Source of the DNA: Lentisphaerae bacterium ADurb.Bin242
Lineage (GTDB): Bacteria; Verrucomicrobiota; Lentisphaeria; Victivallales; UBA1829
DNA length: 58,467 nt
Assembly: GCA_002069785.1 (NCBI GenBank)
Contig: MWCA01000027.1
Span: forward strand, 1-58,467
Reading direction: 5' to 3'
Shown here: positions 45,558 through 53,851 of the stretch, one piece after another
How positions within the stretch are numbered: position 1 is the stretch's first letter
Layout: each line of letters begins with the position of its first letter
Made by a program: the position numbers and the translations under genes
The notes under the pieces: generated by a model
Seen by the model: the letters and a program-made list of their open reading frames with translations, nothing else
Told to the model about the DNA's origin: nothing
Databases searched by the model: none

Positions 45558-45912
45558 GATAATGTCTCCTATGATAAAATTCCACTCCAACTCGGAGTTT
45601 TTTTAGATTGTTTTGAGTTTTAATTGGGTAAAATCCTCAAAGACCCATTTGTTTTTGAGGGTTCGGTATATGATTTCAAGGAATTTTCTCCTTTACGAGG
45701 TCGTTGCCTTTCCGGGATGCCTCAGTTTATCATACAGCCCGAGTCCTGTCCGCATCTCTTCAGTAAACTATTCCTGAATTTACCTCAAAATGCAGATGCC
45801 GCTACTCACTATCTCTTTATCATACCATCTCCTTCAGATAAAAAGCTTGAATTCTATAAGGGAATGAGAAAATATTGAAGAGAACACGTGCTCCTTTCTG
45901 AATTCAATAATA
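45558..45912. other. Non-coding gap within the island
   Basis: 355 bp, markedly AT-rich. Plus-strand open frames of up to 84 codons lack a ribosome site and family resemblance. A 5-bp hairpin with T run (ACTCC/GGAGT at about 45585-45608) would end transcripts of the plus strand, on which no gene is seen. It separates the regulator-pseudopilin pair from the glycan-related genes, so it may hold a second promoter that I could not place with confidence. Confidence 0.4.
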
Positions 45913-46707
45913 CTATCTGGTCATATAATCTATGCCTGATGAATGCCAATATCCCCAGAGATAAAACATCTTTGTCGACCATCTCTCCGAACCTGTATAA
46001 CTGGATTTTTCAATCGTAGCCCCCGTGGTATAATTCATATTCCCATAAACAGGCATGCATACGTTTTCTGTAAAAGTGTTTAATAACTCTGTATGACCAT
46101 CCACCTTTACTACACATGCATCCAGTCCATGCCGGTTCCCAAGGGGATACGTCCTGCCGTCAATTCTCGATCCGTAACTTCCATCATCATCGGAATCTCC
46201 AATCATGATTACTTGGGAGGGCCTTTTGATTTCCTGAATCTTAAAAAGGTCAGAGTTCGTACCAGGGAAGTTTGCCTTGCGTCCGACCCAGGTATTGAGA
46301 CCATAGGGGATGGTATTGTTGGAATACCCCCATCCTCCGGCATCGGTAAGCTTTGGAATATATTTGTAAGCCGGGCAGCGGTAAAGTCTTGCAGGATTTG
46401 CCAAGGAGCCCCCTCCCGCGCTATAAATCTCTTGAAACCATGTATAATAAGAAGGAATATAGCCATAATACGAGTCGCTGTAATTTATCATCATCATTCC
46501 GTATCCCTTCAGATTATTCAGGCAGGAGACCCTCTGTGCCAATAACTTTGCTTTATTCAAAGCGGGGAGCAACAGGGCGGCCAGAATCGAAATGACGGAA
46601 ATCACGATTAATAACTCTATCAACGTGAAACGCCTCTGGCACACGAACGTCTCCGGATTCGTATGGAAGACGGCCGCACGACGGATAAATTTTCTGCAAT
46701 CTCTCAT
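45913..46707 (-). CDS. Pseudopilin with H-X9-DG domain, cassette 2
   Basis: A 264-residue protein with a 27-residue basic leader followed by [20 protein letters not shown], then [23 protein letters not shown], the same architecture as the pseudopilin at 16629-17360. [12 protein letters not shown] near residue 195 gives the H-X9-DG signature. The residue before FTLIELL is arginine, not glycine. It starts 3 bp after the LacI-type regulator; its ribosome site GGAGGAG lies inside the regulator's last codons, so the pair is co-translated. Confidence 0.85.
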   Translation of the reverse strand: MRDCRKFIRRAAVFHTNPETFVCQRRFTLIELLIVISVISILAALLLPALNKAKLLAQRVSCLNNLKGYGMMMINYSDSYYGYIPSYYTWFQEIYSAGGGSLANPARLYRCPAYKYIPKLTDAGGWGYSNNTIPYGLNTWVGRKANFPGTNSDLFKIQEIKRPSQVIMIGDSDDDGSYGSRIDGRTYPLGNRHGLDACVVKVDGHTELLNTFTENVCMPVYGNMNYTTGATIEKSSYTGSERWSTKMFYLWGYWHSSGIDYMTR

Positions 46708-46710
46708 TTC

Positions 46711-47664
46711 TTATTCTCCTCCGGTTGACGGGTTTTTAATGATTTTGCCTTTCAGCACGACACGTTTGTCCAGACGGAAGGCCCGGGTGTCCCACTTTTC
46801 CGCAATCATGTCCACGACCTTCAAACCGCCTTCGTAAAACGGGTTGACCATCATTGTCAGTTTCGGGGTATAGAAGTCCGCCAGGACACTGGAGCCGACT
46901 ATCCCTCCATCCGCGGGAAATTTTTTATGGAGCTTTGCGAAGGATTCAAGGACCTTGACAGTGTCGAAGCGGGAGAGTGTTATGAAGGCCGTTCTCGCGT
47001 CCGACTTGGCCACCCACTCCTCAAGTTCGCGAGTATCCGTTAATTCCTGCGGAAAGAGTCGTCCGGAGACCGCGTGCGCCGAAAGAAAATCACGGTGAGC
47101 CGCAATCAGGTTCTTGGAATATTCCGTCCTGTCGTCACAAAGGGAAAAGAAGTATTTTCTGTAGCCCTTTCCGTGAAGATATTTCAGCAGTTCGGTCAGC
47201 GTTCCGTAGTCGTCGAAGGAAACGAAGTCCGGAAGGATCGATTTATCCCGCGGATTTAAAACCACAGAAGGGATTTTTTCTTCTTCGACGAAGTTCAGAA
47301 GTTCTTCGGAACAATGGTTCCAGAAAATGACACCGTTCACATCGCGTTTTTTCAGAAACTCCGGGATGGTTTCCGGTTCAGACGAATTGACATGGAATGT
47401 TCCGAAGCCCAGTTGCGCACACCGCTCCGCAATCCCGGCGAAAGCCGGATAAAACAGGGCTTCGTTTTTGCGGACTTCCTCCGGAACGAAAATCCCGACA
47501 TTGTTGTTCAGTCGCAGTCCGTGCTTCCAGGCGGATTCGAGGACCCGCTGCTTGGTCGCCCGGCTCGCCAGCGTGGTGGATGAGGTGTTCCTCATCACGC
47601 TGGACACCACCGCCGTGCTGACTTTCAGTTCCCGTGCAATGGATGAAAAAGATTGTCTGACCAT
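46711..47664 (-). CDS. LacI-family transcriptional regulator, cassette 2
   Basis: A 317-residue LacI/GalR-type regulator. The N-terminal helix-turn-helix is FSSIARELKVSTAVVSSVMRN followed by KQRVLESAWKHGLRLNNNVG. The sensor domain has NGVIFWNHCSEELLNFVEEE and VSFDDYGTLTELLKYLHGKGYRK, the usual sugar-binding layout. I start at 47664 after GAGAGGAAA. It is the first gene of cassette 2 and its promoter overlaps palindromic operators, so autoregulation is expected. It differs in family from the cassette 1 regulator (GntR head). Confidence 0.88.
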   Translation of the reverse strand: MVRQSFSSIARELKVSTAVVSSVMRNTSSTTLASRATKQRVLESAWKHGLRLNNNVGIFVPEEVRKNEALFYPAFAGIAERCAQLGFGTFHVNSSEPETIPEFLKKRDVNGVIFWNHCSEELLNFVEEEKIPSVVLNPRDKSILPDFVSFDDYGTLTELLKYLHGKGYRKYFFSLCDDRTEYSKNLIAAHRDFLSAHAVSGRLFPQELTDTRELEEWVAKSDARTAFITLSRFDTVKVLESFAKLHKKFPADGGIVGSSVLADFYTPKLTMMVNPFYEGGLKVVDMIAEKWDTRAFRLDKRVVLKGKIIKNPSTGGE

Positions 47665-47692
47665 GATTTCCTCTCTCTGAAACATTGGTTGA

Positions 47693-47737
47693 ATTAAGTT
47701 TTAATTTCAATTATACATTAAACTTTAATTTTATCAA
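47693..47737 (-). promoter_or_regulatory. Promoter of the LacI regulator with two operator-like palindromes
   Basis: Minus strand TTGATA (47737-47732), 16 bp, TATAAT (47715-47710). ATTAAACTTTAAT at 47717-47729 (6+1+6 palindrome) lies in the spacer, and ATTAAGTTTTAAT at 47693-47705, a near copy, lies just downstream of the -10; centres are 24 bp apart. Both would be blocked by a bound dimer, consistent with repression by the LacI protein encoded here. Confidence 0.6.
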
Positions 47738-47839
47738 GAGGGAAACCACAGAATTTTTCATTTTTTTTGAAAAACGCTGTTTCCCGCCTTAGATTACATT
47801 TTGGGTTCAAAAATGCGTATCCTTCTCCAAAGTCGCTTT

Positions 47840-47977
47840 TGAATTCAAAAGAAACAGTCATTTTGTGAAAAGAAAAACAATGGAAAATGCGTGGAAATGA
47901 ATACGGGGAAAGCGGATTTTCCTGAAAATTACATTTTTGTCAGAGTTCCGCGCTTTCAATTTTCCGGCGCACCGGAA
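47840..47977. repeat. 138-bp direct repeat, copy B (right boundary of the island)
   Basis: Same sequence and orientation as 38942-39079 (six mismatches). Copy B lies between the LacI regulator's promoter and the 3' end of the dehydrogenase gene. It runs into the left arm and the first two loop bases of a hairpin that is complete here. Confidence 0.92.
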
Positions 47978-47997
47978 ATGCGGGCCGGTGCGCCGGA
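47963..47997 (-). terminator. GC-rich hairpin downstream of the dehydrogenase
   Basis: TCCGGCGCACCGG (47963-47975) and CCGGTGCGCCGGA (47985-47997) are perfect reverse complements with a 9-base loop. It starts 7 bp after the dehydrogenase stop on the minus strand. There is no T run, so it may act as a factor-dependent terminator or RNA 3' end protector. Only its left arm is copied in repeat A. Confidence 0.6.
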
Positions 47998-48004
47998 GGG
48001 GCTG

Positions 48005-49681
48005 TCAGGAAAGATACTTGTCGAAAAGGACCTTTTCCGTTTCCAGCGTGTAGGTTCCGTCCTTGGCGAGCGTTTTTTCAATGCCGTCCGCCAGGGATGA
48101 GATCGCATCCACCGCGGTCAGCGGCATGTCTTCGCAGTTGGGGAAGATGACCGTTTTGCCGGGGAATCTGGCGTTGGCCACGGCGTCGAGACCCTGCTTG
48201 AGCGCGTTCATTCCGCCGATGGCGGCGAGCGCGGACACCGGGTTGAGTTTGCCTTCCTCCACCATGCGGATGGTGTGCCGGAGGTCTTCGGTCTTGCTTC
48301 CGCTGGAGCCGATGAAACGGAACCCTTTCTCCACGATTCCGGCGATGGGGAGGGCGCCTTCCTTGCCGGCGGGGATGCCGGCGAAGATGTTCATCAGGCC
48401 GTCTTCCGCGAGGAATTTCGCATAAGCGCTCACCAGCGCGGGCACCGGGACCAGCATCACGATGTCGTCGAAGCCGTTCGGGGCGAATTCACGGACCGCG
48501 CGGTCGAAGTCCGCGGGCGCGGCGAAATCTGCCGGGTTCAGAAGTTTGAATTCGATGTTATTTTTTGCGGCGATCGGGCCGAGCTGTGCGCGGACGTGCT
48601 CGATGCGGGTCTTGTCCATATCGGTGACCAGCACTTTGGAAGGGCCGTTTTCGCCGGAGAGCGCCAGCTGCGTATGCATCTGGCCCATGGCTCCCGCGCC
48701 GCCGGGCAGCCAGCAGACGCCGCCTTTTTTCAGGGCGCTGCGGACGTTGCGGCCGTAGGCGTCGGAGAGGTTGTTGCTCCGGGTGCCCTGATAAAACCAG
48801 CCCTGGTAGTGGATGCTGCCGACGTCGAACAGCCAGTCTTCCGCGCTGTAGTCGCCGAGGAAGCTGACGCAGGCGCCGGTCTTGCCCGTTTTCGCGGCTT
48901 TTTCGCCGGTTGCGCGGTCCGTGCCGCAAAGGAAGATATCGTCGAATTTCTCATTTTCGGGGAGGGTGGAGGCAGCGATGATTTTCGCCTTCGGATAATG
49001 TCTGGAAACTTCGGCCGCGAAAGCCGCGGGAGCGTTGACGAGGGTCACGGCGGACGGCCCGGCCGCGGAAAGGACCGCGCCGAACTCATAACTTTCGTGC
49101 TTCGGACCGAAGACGAACAGCATTTTCCCGTTGGCAAGCGGGGCCTTGCGGTAGCCGAGACGGTAGCTCGCCAGCACACAGGTCCAGGGTTCGAGCAGGG
49201 CGGCGACTGCCGACGGCATGGAATCCGCGATCGGCAGCAGATAGCAGCCCTCGTCGCCGTTGAGCACCTTCTGGTTGATGACGCTGTACTGCGCCATGCC
49301 GCCGTCGAGCGCATAGCCGTAGGCGAACCCCATGCCGTTGACATAGATGTCCGCCTGGATGATGTAGCGCCGGCCGGCCTTGAACTTGTCCTTGATCTTG
49401 TCGCCGACCTTGACGATCGTCATGACCGCTTCGTGGCCGGGGATCACGGGGTCTTTCGAGAGGTCTTTGGAAATCACGCGGGGATGCTGTTCGCCCGCGC
49501 GGATCAGTTTCACGTCTGAAAAACAGAGTCCGATGGCATTGATTTCAACCAGCAGTTCATCGTCGGCGATGGCCGGCATCGGCATCACGGAAGGTTTGTC
49601 GTTTTCACCGAATTTCTCGAAACCCGCGCCGAACATGCGCCATGCCAGAATTTTTTCCGGCAGTTTTTTGCAGCAGCTCAT
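48005..49681 (-). CDS. Zinc-type medium-chain dehydrogenase (MDR), enlarged
   Basis: A 558-residue protein of the zinc alcohol dehydrogenase/MDR superfamily. The catalytic-domain markers are GLCFSDVKLIRAGE (zinc cysteine), VIPGHEAVMTIVKVGD (GHE) and ALLEPWTCVLASYR. It is about 200 residues longer than a usual MDR protein: a central stretch (MLFVFGPKHESYEFGAVLS to YSAEDWLF) is followed by a second nucleotide-binding-like glycine motif (CWLPGGAGAMGQMHTQLAL). The whole is comparable with sorbose-1-phosphate reductase-like dehydrogenases. I start at 49681 with GGAG 8 bases upstream. It diverges from the acyltransferase gene. The substrate, probably a polyol or sugar phosphate, is inferred only. 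Confidence 0.75.
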   Translation of the reverse strand: MSCCKKLPEKILAWRMFGAGFEKFGENDKPSVMPMPAIADDELLVEINAIGLCFSDVKLIRAGEQHPRVISKDLSKDPVIPGHEAVMTIVKVGDKIKDKFKAGRRYIIQADIYVNGMGFAYGYALDGGMAQYSVINQKVLNGDEGCYLLPIADSMPSAVAALLEPWTCVLASYRLGYRKAPLANGKMLFVFGPKHESYEFGAVLSAAGPSAVTLVNAPAAFAAEVSRHYPKAKIIAASTLPENEKFDDIFLCGTDRATGEKAAKTGKTGACVSFLGDYSAEDWLFDVGSIHYQGWFYQGTRSNNLSDAYGRNVRSALKKGGVCWLPGGAGAMGQMHTQLALSGENGPSKVLVTDMDKTRIEHVRAQLGPIAAKNNIEFKLLNPADFAAPADFDRAVREFAPNGFDDIVMLVPVPALVSAYAKFLAEDGLMNIFAGIPAGKEGALPIAGIVEKGFRFIGSSGSKTEDLRHTIRMVEEGKLNPVSALAAIGGMNALKQGLDAVANARFPGKTVIFPNCEDMPLTAVDAISSLADGIEKTLAKDGTYTLETEKVLFDKYLS

Positions 49682-49725
49682 CTTTTTACTCCCATTGTTG
49701 GTTGAAGACTTATGAAAAATAATAT

Positions 49726-49742
49726 CGTGACAATGTATCACG
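49726..49742. promoter_or_regulatory. Possible operator between divergent dehydrogenase and acyltransferase genes
   Basis: CGTGACAATGTATCACG is an imperfect palindrome with 5-bp outer arms (CGTGA/TCACG). It lies 45 bp upstream of the dehydrogenase ATG. No sequence here identifies the regulator. Confidence 0.3.
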
Positions 49743-49822
49743 GGAAATCATTTTTTCAACTCTTTATTCCTCCTCTCGAAAACCTTCCGGCGCAGAAAGA
49801 GGATATTTTTTTCACGCCTCCC

Positions 49823-49850
49823 TTGAAAAGAACCTTCCCAATGCTATTTT
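49823..49850 (+). promoter_or_regulatory. Promoter of the acyltransferase gene
   Basis: TTGAAA (49823-49828), 16 bp, TATTTT (49845-49850). Transcription would begin near 49857, leaving a leader of about 17 bases with the ribosome site AAGGAGA before the ATG at 49874. Confidence 0.5.
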
Positions 49851-49873
49851 TTACCACAAATCAAGGAGATGAC

Positions 49874-51127
49874 ATGGAACTGAAGACGTTCTGTAATGAA
49901 ATGGGATTCGGAATCGAAGCCGAAAAGATTCTATTCCCGGTCTGGGACAAGCTTTGCGAACATGCGGCGCCGGGCGTTCCCGAGTTCATGAAGCATGATT
50001 TTTATGAAAAATATTATCCCATGACCGGCGGTCCGGACGGGATGATGGAACGGATGGACGCCGTATCGAAAATCGCGGCGGAAAATCCATGCGCCGCCTT
50101 CTACGCGTCCCTGCTTCATTATGCTCTTTTTCAGGCGCGGCCGGGGGTGCCGGTCTCCAATCTGCCGCTTTCCGGAAAAGTCTTCGGGGAAAACGCCGGC
50201 GTGTTGAACCTGATGGTGGCGCTTTCCTCTCTGCCGCTGACCGGCAAGACGCTGGAGCGGCTGGGAATCCCCGAACGGTATCTCCGGGACATCGCCTCCT
50301 GGCTCGGCGGAACGATTCAGATCTATGCCGCCGCGCACGACGGAATTCCGGGTCATACGCTGACGCAGACCCCGTGGCTCCGGTGGCATATGGACGGAAA
50401 ACTGTTCCGGATCGGGCGTCTCGAATATCTTTTCGGCGGCTGGCCCGAATGGCTGCCCGTCGTCTACAGAAACCGGAAGGACGGCAAGCTCGCGGTTCTC
50501 TGCCGGGACCAGTGGGCCTTCGACAAGGACGGCTTCCGCGTGGACCCGGAGAAGGAGACCCCCGCTTTCATTGCCCGTCTCAAGGAACTGGACGGAAAAA
50601 TCACCGGCACGCCCGTGACTCCGGAGGGATTTCCCGTTTCGGGGCGGAAAGTCACGCTGGATCTCCGCGACTGGTTCCCGCTGTGTGCCGCCTGGGACCA
50701 GATCCCGAGCGTGCATATTCCCGGAGGCGGCGGCATGAGCCGCGAAGCGGTCAAATCGTCTTTGCTGGAGGCGAAGCAGTTTTTCCGGAAATATTTTTCC
50801 ACCGACGTCAAGGCGTTCGTCTGCGGCTCGTGGATCTTCAACCCCGCATGGGAAAAGGAACTGCCGGATTCCAATCTGGCGGACTTCTCGCGCCAGGTCT
50901 ACAAGGGCCCCTGTTTTCCCCCCGGTGGCGGACCGGGACTGTTCTTCGTTTACGGGCGCGACGACAAAGACCCGCGGACTCTGCCGTGCGTGAGTTCGCT
51001 GCATAAGGCTTTCTGCCGGATTTACGAGAGAGGGGAACCCCTCCGTTCCGGGGCGATGTTCATCCTGGCCGACGACCTGAAGCACTACGGAACGGAATAT
51101 TACCGGCGGATGTACCGGACGGAATAA
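49874..51127 (+). CDS. Acyltransferase-domain protein (NAT_N/GNAT-like C, DUF5596 type)
   Basis: A 417-residue protein. It resembles the acyltransferase-domain proteins of Firmicutes and other gut bacteria that have an N-terminal NAT_N module (residues about 1-140) and a GNAT-like C-terminal domain. The most conserved block is IQIYAAAHDGIPGHTLTQTPWL then WHMDGKLFRIGRLEYLF near residues 155-185. The C-terminal half has VHIPGGGGMSREAVKSSLLEA and VKAFVCGSWIFNP. The acyl donor and acceptor are unknown. AAGGAGATGAC precedes the ATG; a 54-codon upstream extension of the frame is rejected because it covers the promoter. An EEP phosphatase follows 21 bp later. Confidence 0.75.
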   Translation: MELKTFCNEMGFGIEAEKILFPVWDKLCEHAAPGVPEFMKHDFYEKYYPMTGGPDGMMERMDAVSKIAAENPCAAFYASLLHYALFQARPGVPVSNLPLSGKVFGENAGVLNLMVALSSLPLTGKTLERLGIPERYLRDIASWLGGTIQIYAAAHDGIPGHTLTQTPWLRWHMDGKLFRIGRLEYLFGGWPEWLPVVYRNRKDGKLAVLCRDQWAFDKDGFRVDPEKETPAFIARLKELDGKITGTPVTPEGFPVSGRKVTLDLRDWFPLCAAWDQIPSVHIPGGGGMSREAVKSSLLEAKQFFRKYFSTDVKAFVCGSWIFNPAWEKELPDSNLADFSRQVYKGPCFPPGGGPGLFFVYGRDDKDPRTLPCVSSLHKAFCRIYERGEPLRSGAMFILADDLKHYGTEYYRRMYRTE

Positions 51128-51148
51128 CCGGAAAAGAATGGAACAAGC

Positions 51149-51898
51149 ATGGAGTGGAAAATGGCGGACTTTTCTTTTCGCGTCATGAGCTACAATCTCC
51201 ATTCGGGAATCGGAATGGACGGGAAGGTCGATTATGACCGGATGGCGAACGTCATTGCGAAAACCGGGGCGGAACTGGCCGGCCTTCAGGAAGTGGCCAT
51301 CGGTCATCCGAAGGCTCCCGGGACGGACCCGCTCCGGATCATGGGGAAGCTCCTGAACCGGAAGGGAATTTTCGGGAAGGCCTTCGCCGCCGGAGGCGAA
51401 GGGCAGAAATACGACTACGGGATCGGCGTTCTGGGCAAGTGGGACATGGAGGAGGTCGAAATCCTCCGTCTTCCGTGTCCGGAGGGCGCCGAGCCGCGGA
51501 TCGGAATGATCGTCCGGGTCAGGGGACCGGAACCGTTTTACTTCCTCTGCACTCATCTTTCCTTCGAGGAAACTCCGGAATTCGACCGGGTCCGCCTGGA
51601 ACAGATGACCGTTCTCATGGAGTGCGTGAAAAGAAAAGGATATTTTCCCGCCGTGCTGGTGGGCGACTTCAATGCATCGCCGGACAGCCCCTGTGTCCGC
51701 GGGCTGAAAAAGGAGTGGGCGCTCGCCGACGACCGGGAACTGACCTTCCCGTCCGTCGTTCCGAATGTGAAGATCGATTACATCGCATGGTATCCGCGGA
51801 CCGCGTTCTCCTCCCGTTCCTTCCGGGTCGTCGATGAAACGCTTGCCTCCGATCACCGCCCCGTGATTGCGGATCTGACGCTGAACCGGAGCCGATAA
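51149..51898 (+). CDS. Endonuclease/exonuclease/phosphatase (EEP) family protein, second copy
   Basis: A 249-residue DNase I-fold hydrolase. MSYNLHSGIGMDGK, GLQEVAIGHPKAPG, CTHLSFEETPE, LVGDFNASPDSP and LASDHRPVIADL carry the catalytic asparagine, glutamate, histidine, aspartate and terminal aspartate-histidine. It is a paralogue of the 26187-26921 protein with the same order of motifs. ATGs at 51149 and 51164 are both possible; the second has GGAG in front. It lies between an acyltransferase and a radical SAM gene with short gaps. Confidence 0.85.
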   Translation: MEWKMADFSFRVMSYNLHSGIGMDGKVDYDRMANVIAKTGAELAGLQEVAIGHPKAPGTDPLRIMGKLLNRKGIFGKAFAAGGEGQKYDYGIGVLGKWDMEEVEILRLPCPEGAEPRIGMIVRVRGPEPFYFLCTHLSFEETPEFDRVRLEQMTVLMECVKRKGYFPAVLVGDFNASPDSPCVRGLKKEWALADDRELTFPSVVPNVKIDYIAWYPRTAFSSRSFRVVDETLASDHRPVIADLTLNRSR

Positions 51899-51922
51899 CA
51901 CGAACCCCTCCATGGAAATTAC

Positions 51923-53698
51923 ATGAAACTTGAACCTGAATTCATTCCGATGAGCCGCGCGGAAATGGAGCGGCTCGGCTGGAAAGAGCTGGACATCCTG
52001 ATCGTGACCGGCGACGCCTACGTCGACCATCCGTCCTTCGGGATGGCCCTGATCGGGCGTCTCCTTCTTGCGGAAGGCTGGAAGGTCGGAATCGTCGCCC
52101 AGCCCGACTGGAAAAATCCGGACTCGGTCAAGGTCATGGGACGTCCCCGCATCGCCTGCGCCGTCACCGCCGGCAACATGGACTCGATGGTCTGCATCTA
52201 CACGGCGGGAAGGCGTTTCCGCTCGGATGACATGTATTCCCCCGGCGGGAAAACCGGGCTCCGGCCGCCCATGGCGACCGTGGTCTACACCCAGTTGTGC
52301 AAGGCCGCCTTTCCCGGAATTCCGACGGTCCTCGGCGGCATGGAGGCCAGCATGCGCCGGGTCGCCCACTACGACTACTGGCAGGACAAGATGCGTCCCG
52401 GCGTGCTGGTCGATTCCAAGGCGGATATTCTCGTGTATGGAATGGGAGAGGCCGCCACGCTCGAGATTTTTCACCGCCTGGAACGGAACGAAGACCTCGG
52501 CGGGATTCCCGGAACTGCCCGCTATCTGGGTGGAAAGGCTTCCTCGGAACTCAAAATCGACGACTCGTATGTCCTTCTTCCTTCTTTTGACGAGATTCAG
52601 AACGACCCGGACGCCATCCTGCGCGAGACCGTCGCCGTGGAAACGGAGATGAATCCGTGGTGCGGACGGAAACTCCTGCAGGAGTGCAACGGACGCTACA
52701 TCGTGGTCGAGCCGCCCTCGAAACCGCTCCCCGCCTCCGAATTCGACCGGGTCTGCGAGTTTCCCTATGTGCTCCGTCCGCATCCGGTGTACAAGGAGCC
52801 GATTCCCGCGTGGCTGGCGGTCCGCGACTCCCTTCCCGCCGTGCGGGGGTGTCCCGGCGGCTGCGCCTTCTGCGGACTGGTCGCCCATCAGGGCCGCTGC
52901 ATCGTTTCCCGCAGCGAGGACTCCCTGATGCGGAGCCTGGAACGTCTCAAGAAGCAGAAATTTTTCCGCGGCACCGTCAGCGACGTCGGCGGCGCGGCGG
53001 GCAATATCTACGGTCATTCTCCCGCGGACCGTTCCCTTTGCGAGAAATGCCGCCGCTCCAGCTGCCTGTTCCCGAATCCGTGTCCGAACTACCGCGCGGA
53101 AGGAAAACGGCTCATCGGACTTCTCCGCCGGATGCGGCATGATCCGGCGGTGAAGCATCTCTTCATCAATTCCGGCATCCGTCTCGACCTGGCCCTGATG
53201 CAGCCGGACCTGACCGCCGAGATCATCCGCCACCATGTCTCCGGGCACATGAAGGTCGCGCCCGAGCATCTTCATCCGAGGGTGCTCGCCCTGATGCGCA
53301 AAGGCAAAAGCGGCGAGCTGGAGGCGTTCATGAAGATTTTCGAGCAGGTCAGCCGGGAGTGCGGCAAGGAACAATACCTGGTTCCGCTGTTCATCTCCAA
53401 TTTTCCGGGCTGTACCGAACGGGAAATGAAGGTGGTGGACGATTTCCTGGCGGCCCATCACTGGAGTCCCCAGCAGGCGCAGGACTATATCCCGCTCCCC
53501 ATGACGATGGGCGCGGCCATGTATTGTTCCGGGAAAACTCCTTCCGGGGAAACGATTCCGGTCAACCGCGGGCTCCGCGAGAGACGCACGCAGCTTTCCA
53601 TGCTCAAGCGCCGGCGCGACGGCTTCCGTCCTCCTGCCGGGAAACCGGAAAACCCGGGGAGGGGATTCAGGCCGCGCTTCCGCGGAAAGGGAAAGTGA
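51923..53698 (+). CDS. YgiQ family radical SAM protein
   Basis: A 591-residue protein. The UPF0313/YgiQ N-terminal domain begins LDILIVTGDAYVDHPSFGMAL and has TVLGGMEASMRRVAHYDYW. The radical SAM cluster is AVRGCPGGCAFCGLVAHQG, with C-X3-C-X2-C, near residue 310. A second cysteine group, CEKCRRSSCLFPNPCPNY, may bind another cluster. The C-terminal extension (arginine-rich, GRGFRPRFRGKGK) is typical. The reaction of YgiQ proteins is not established. The ORF starts 24 bp after the EEP gene. Confidence 0.92.
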   Translation: MKLEPEFIPMSRAEMERLGWKELDILIVTGDAYVDHPSFGMALIGRLLLAEGWKVGIVAQPDWKNPDSVKVMGRPRIACAVTAGNMDSMVCIYTAGRRFRSDDMYSPGGKTGLRPPMATVVYTQLCKAAFPGIPTVLGGMEASMRRVAHYDYWQDKMRPGVLVDSKADILVYGMGEAATLEIFHRLERNEDLGGIPGTARYLGGKASSELKIDDSYVLLPSFDEIQNDPDAILRETVAVETEMNPWCGRKLLQECNGRYIVVEPPSKPLPASEFDRVCEFPYVLRPHPVYKEPIPAWLAVRDSLPAVRGCPGGCAFCGLVAHQGRCIVSRSEDSLMRSLERLKKQKFFRGTVSDVGGAAGNIYGHSPADRSLCEKCRRSSCLFPNPCPNYRAEGKRLIGLLRRMRHDPAVKHLFINSGIRLDLALMQPDLTAEIIRHHVSGHMKVAPEHLHPRVLALMRKGKSGELEAFMKIFEQVSRECGKEQYLVPLFISNFPGCTEREMKVVDDFLAAHHWSPQQAQDYIPLPMTMGAAMYCSGKTPSGETIPVNRGLRERRTQLSMLKRRRDGFRPPAGKPENPGRGFRPRFRGKGK

Positions 53699-53774
53699 AC
53701 GGTCCGGCGTGTTTGTTCCTGCCGGAGGCCGCGCAGAAAATTTCAGGAAAAAAATGGAAAGTCTTCCGGAATGC

Positions 53775-53802
53775 TTGTATTAGCTGTTCTTGAATGTATA
53801 TT
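53775..53802 (+). promoter_or_regulatory. Promoter before the isomerase/epimerase gene
   Basis: TTGTAT (53775-53780), 16 bp, TATATT (53797-53802). The start would be near 53809, about 43 bases before the ATG at 53852, whose ribosome site is poor. Confidence 0.45.
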
Positions 53803-53851
53803 GTAGACTGTTCTTTAAAAAAAGACGCTTGGAAAGGCTGTCATTTTTGTT

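Noticed and set aside
45624..45878. An 84-codon plus-strand open frame in the island gap
   Set aside because: No ribosome site, no family resemblance and an AT-rich non-coding look; the neighbouring genes are all on the other strand.
49931..53461. A 1,176-codon minus-strand open frame
   Set aside because: Antisense to the acyltransferase, EEP and YgiQ genes, which have motifs and ribosome sites; the open frame is a by-product of GC-rich codon use.
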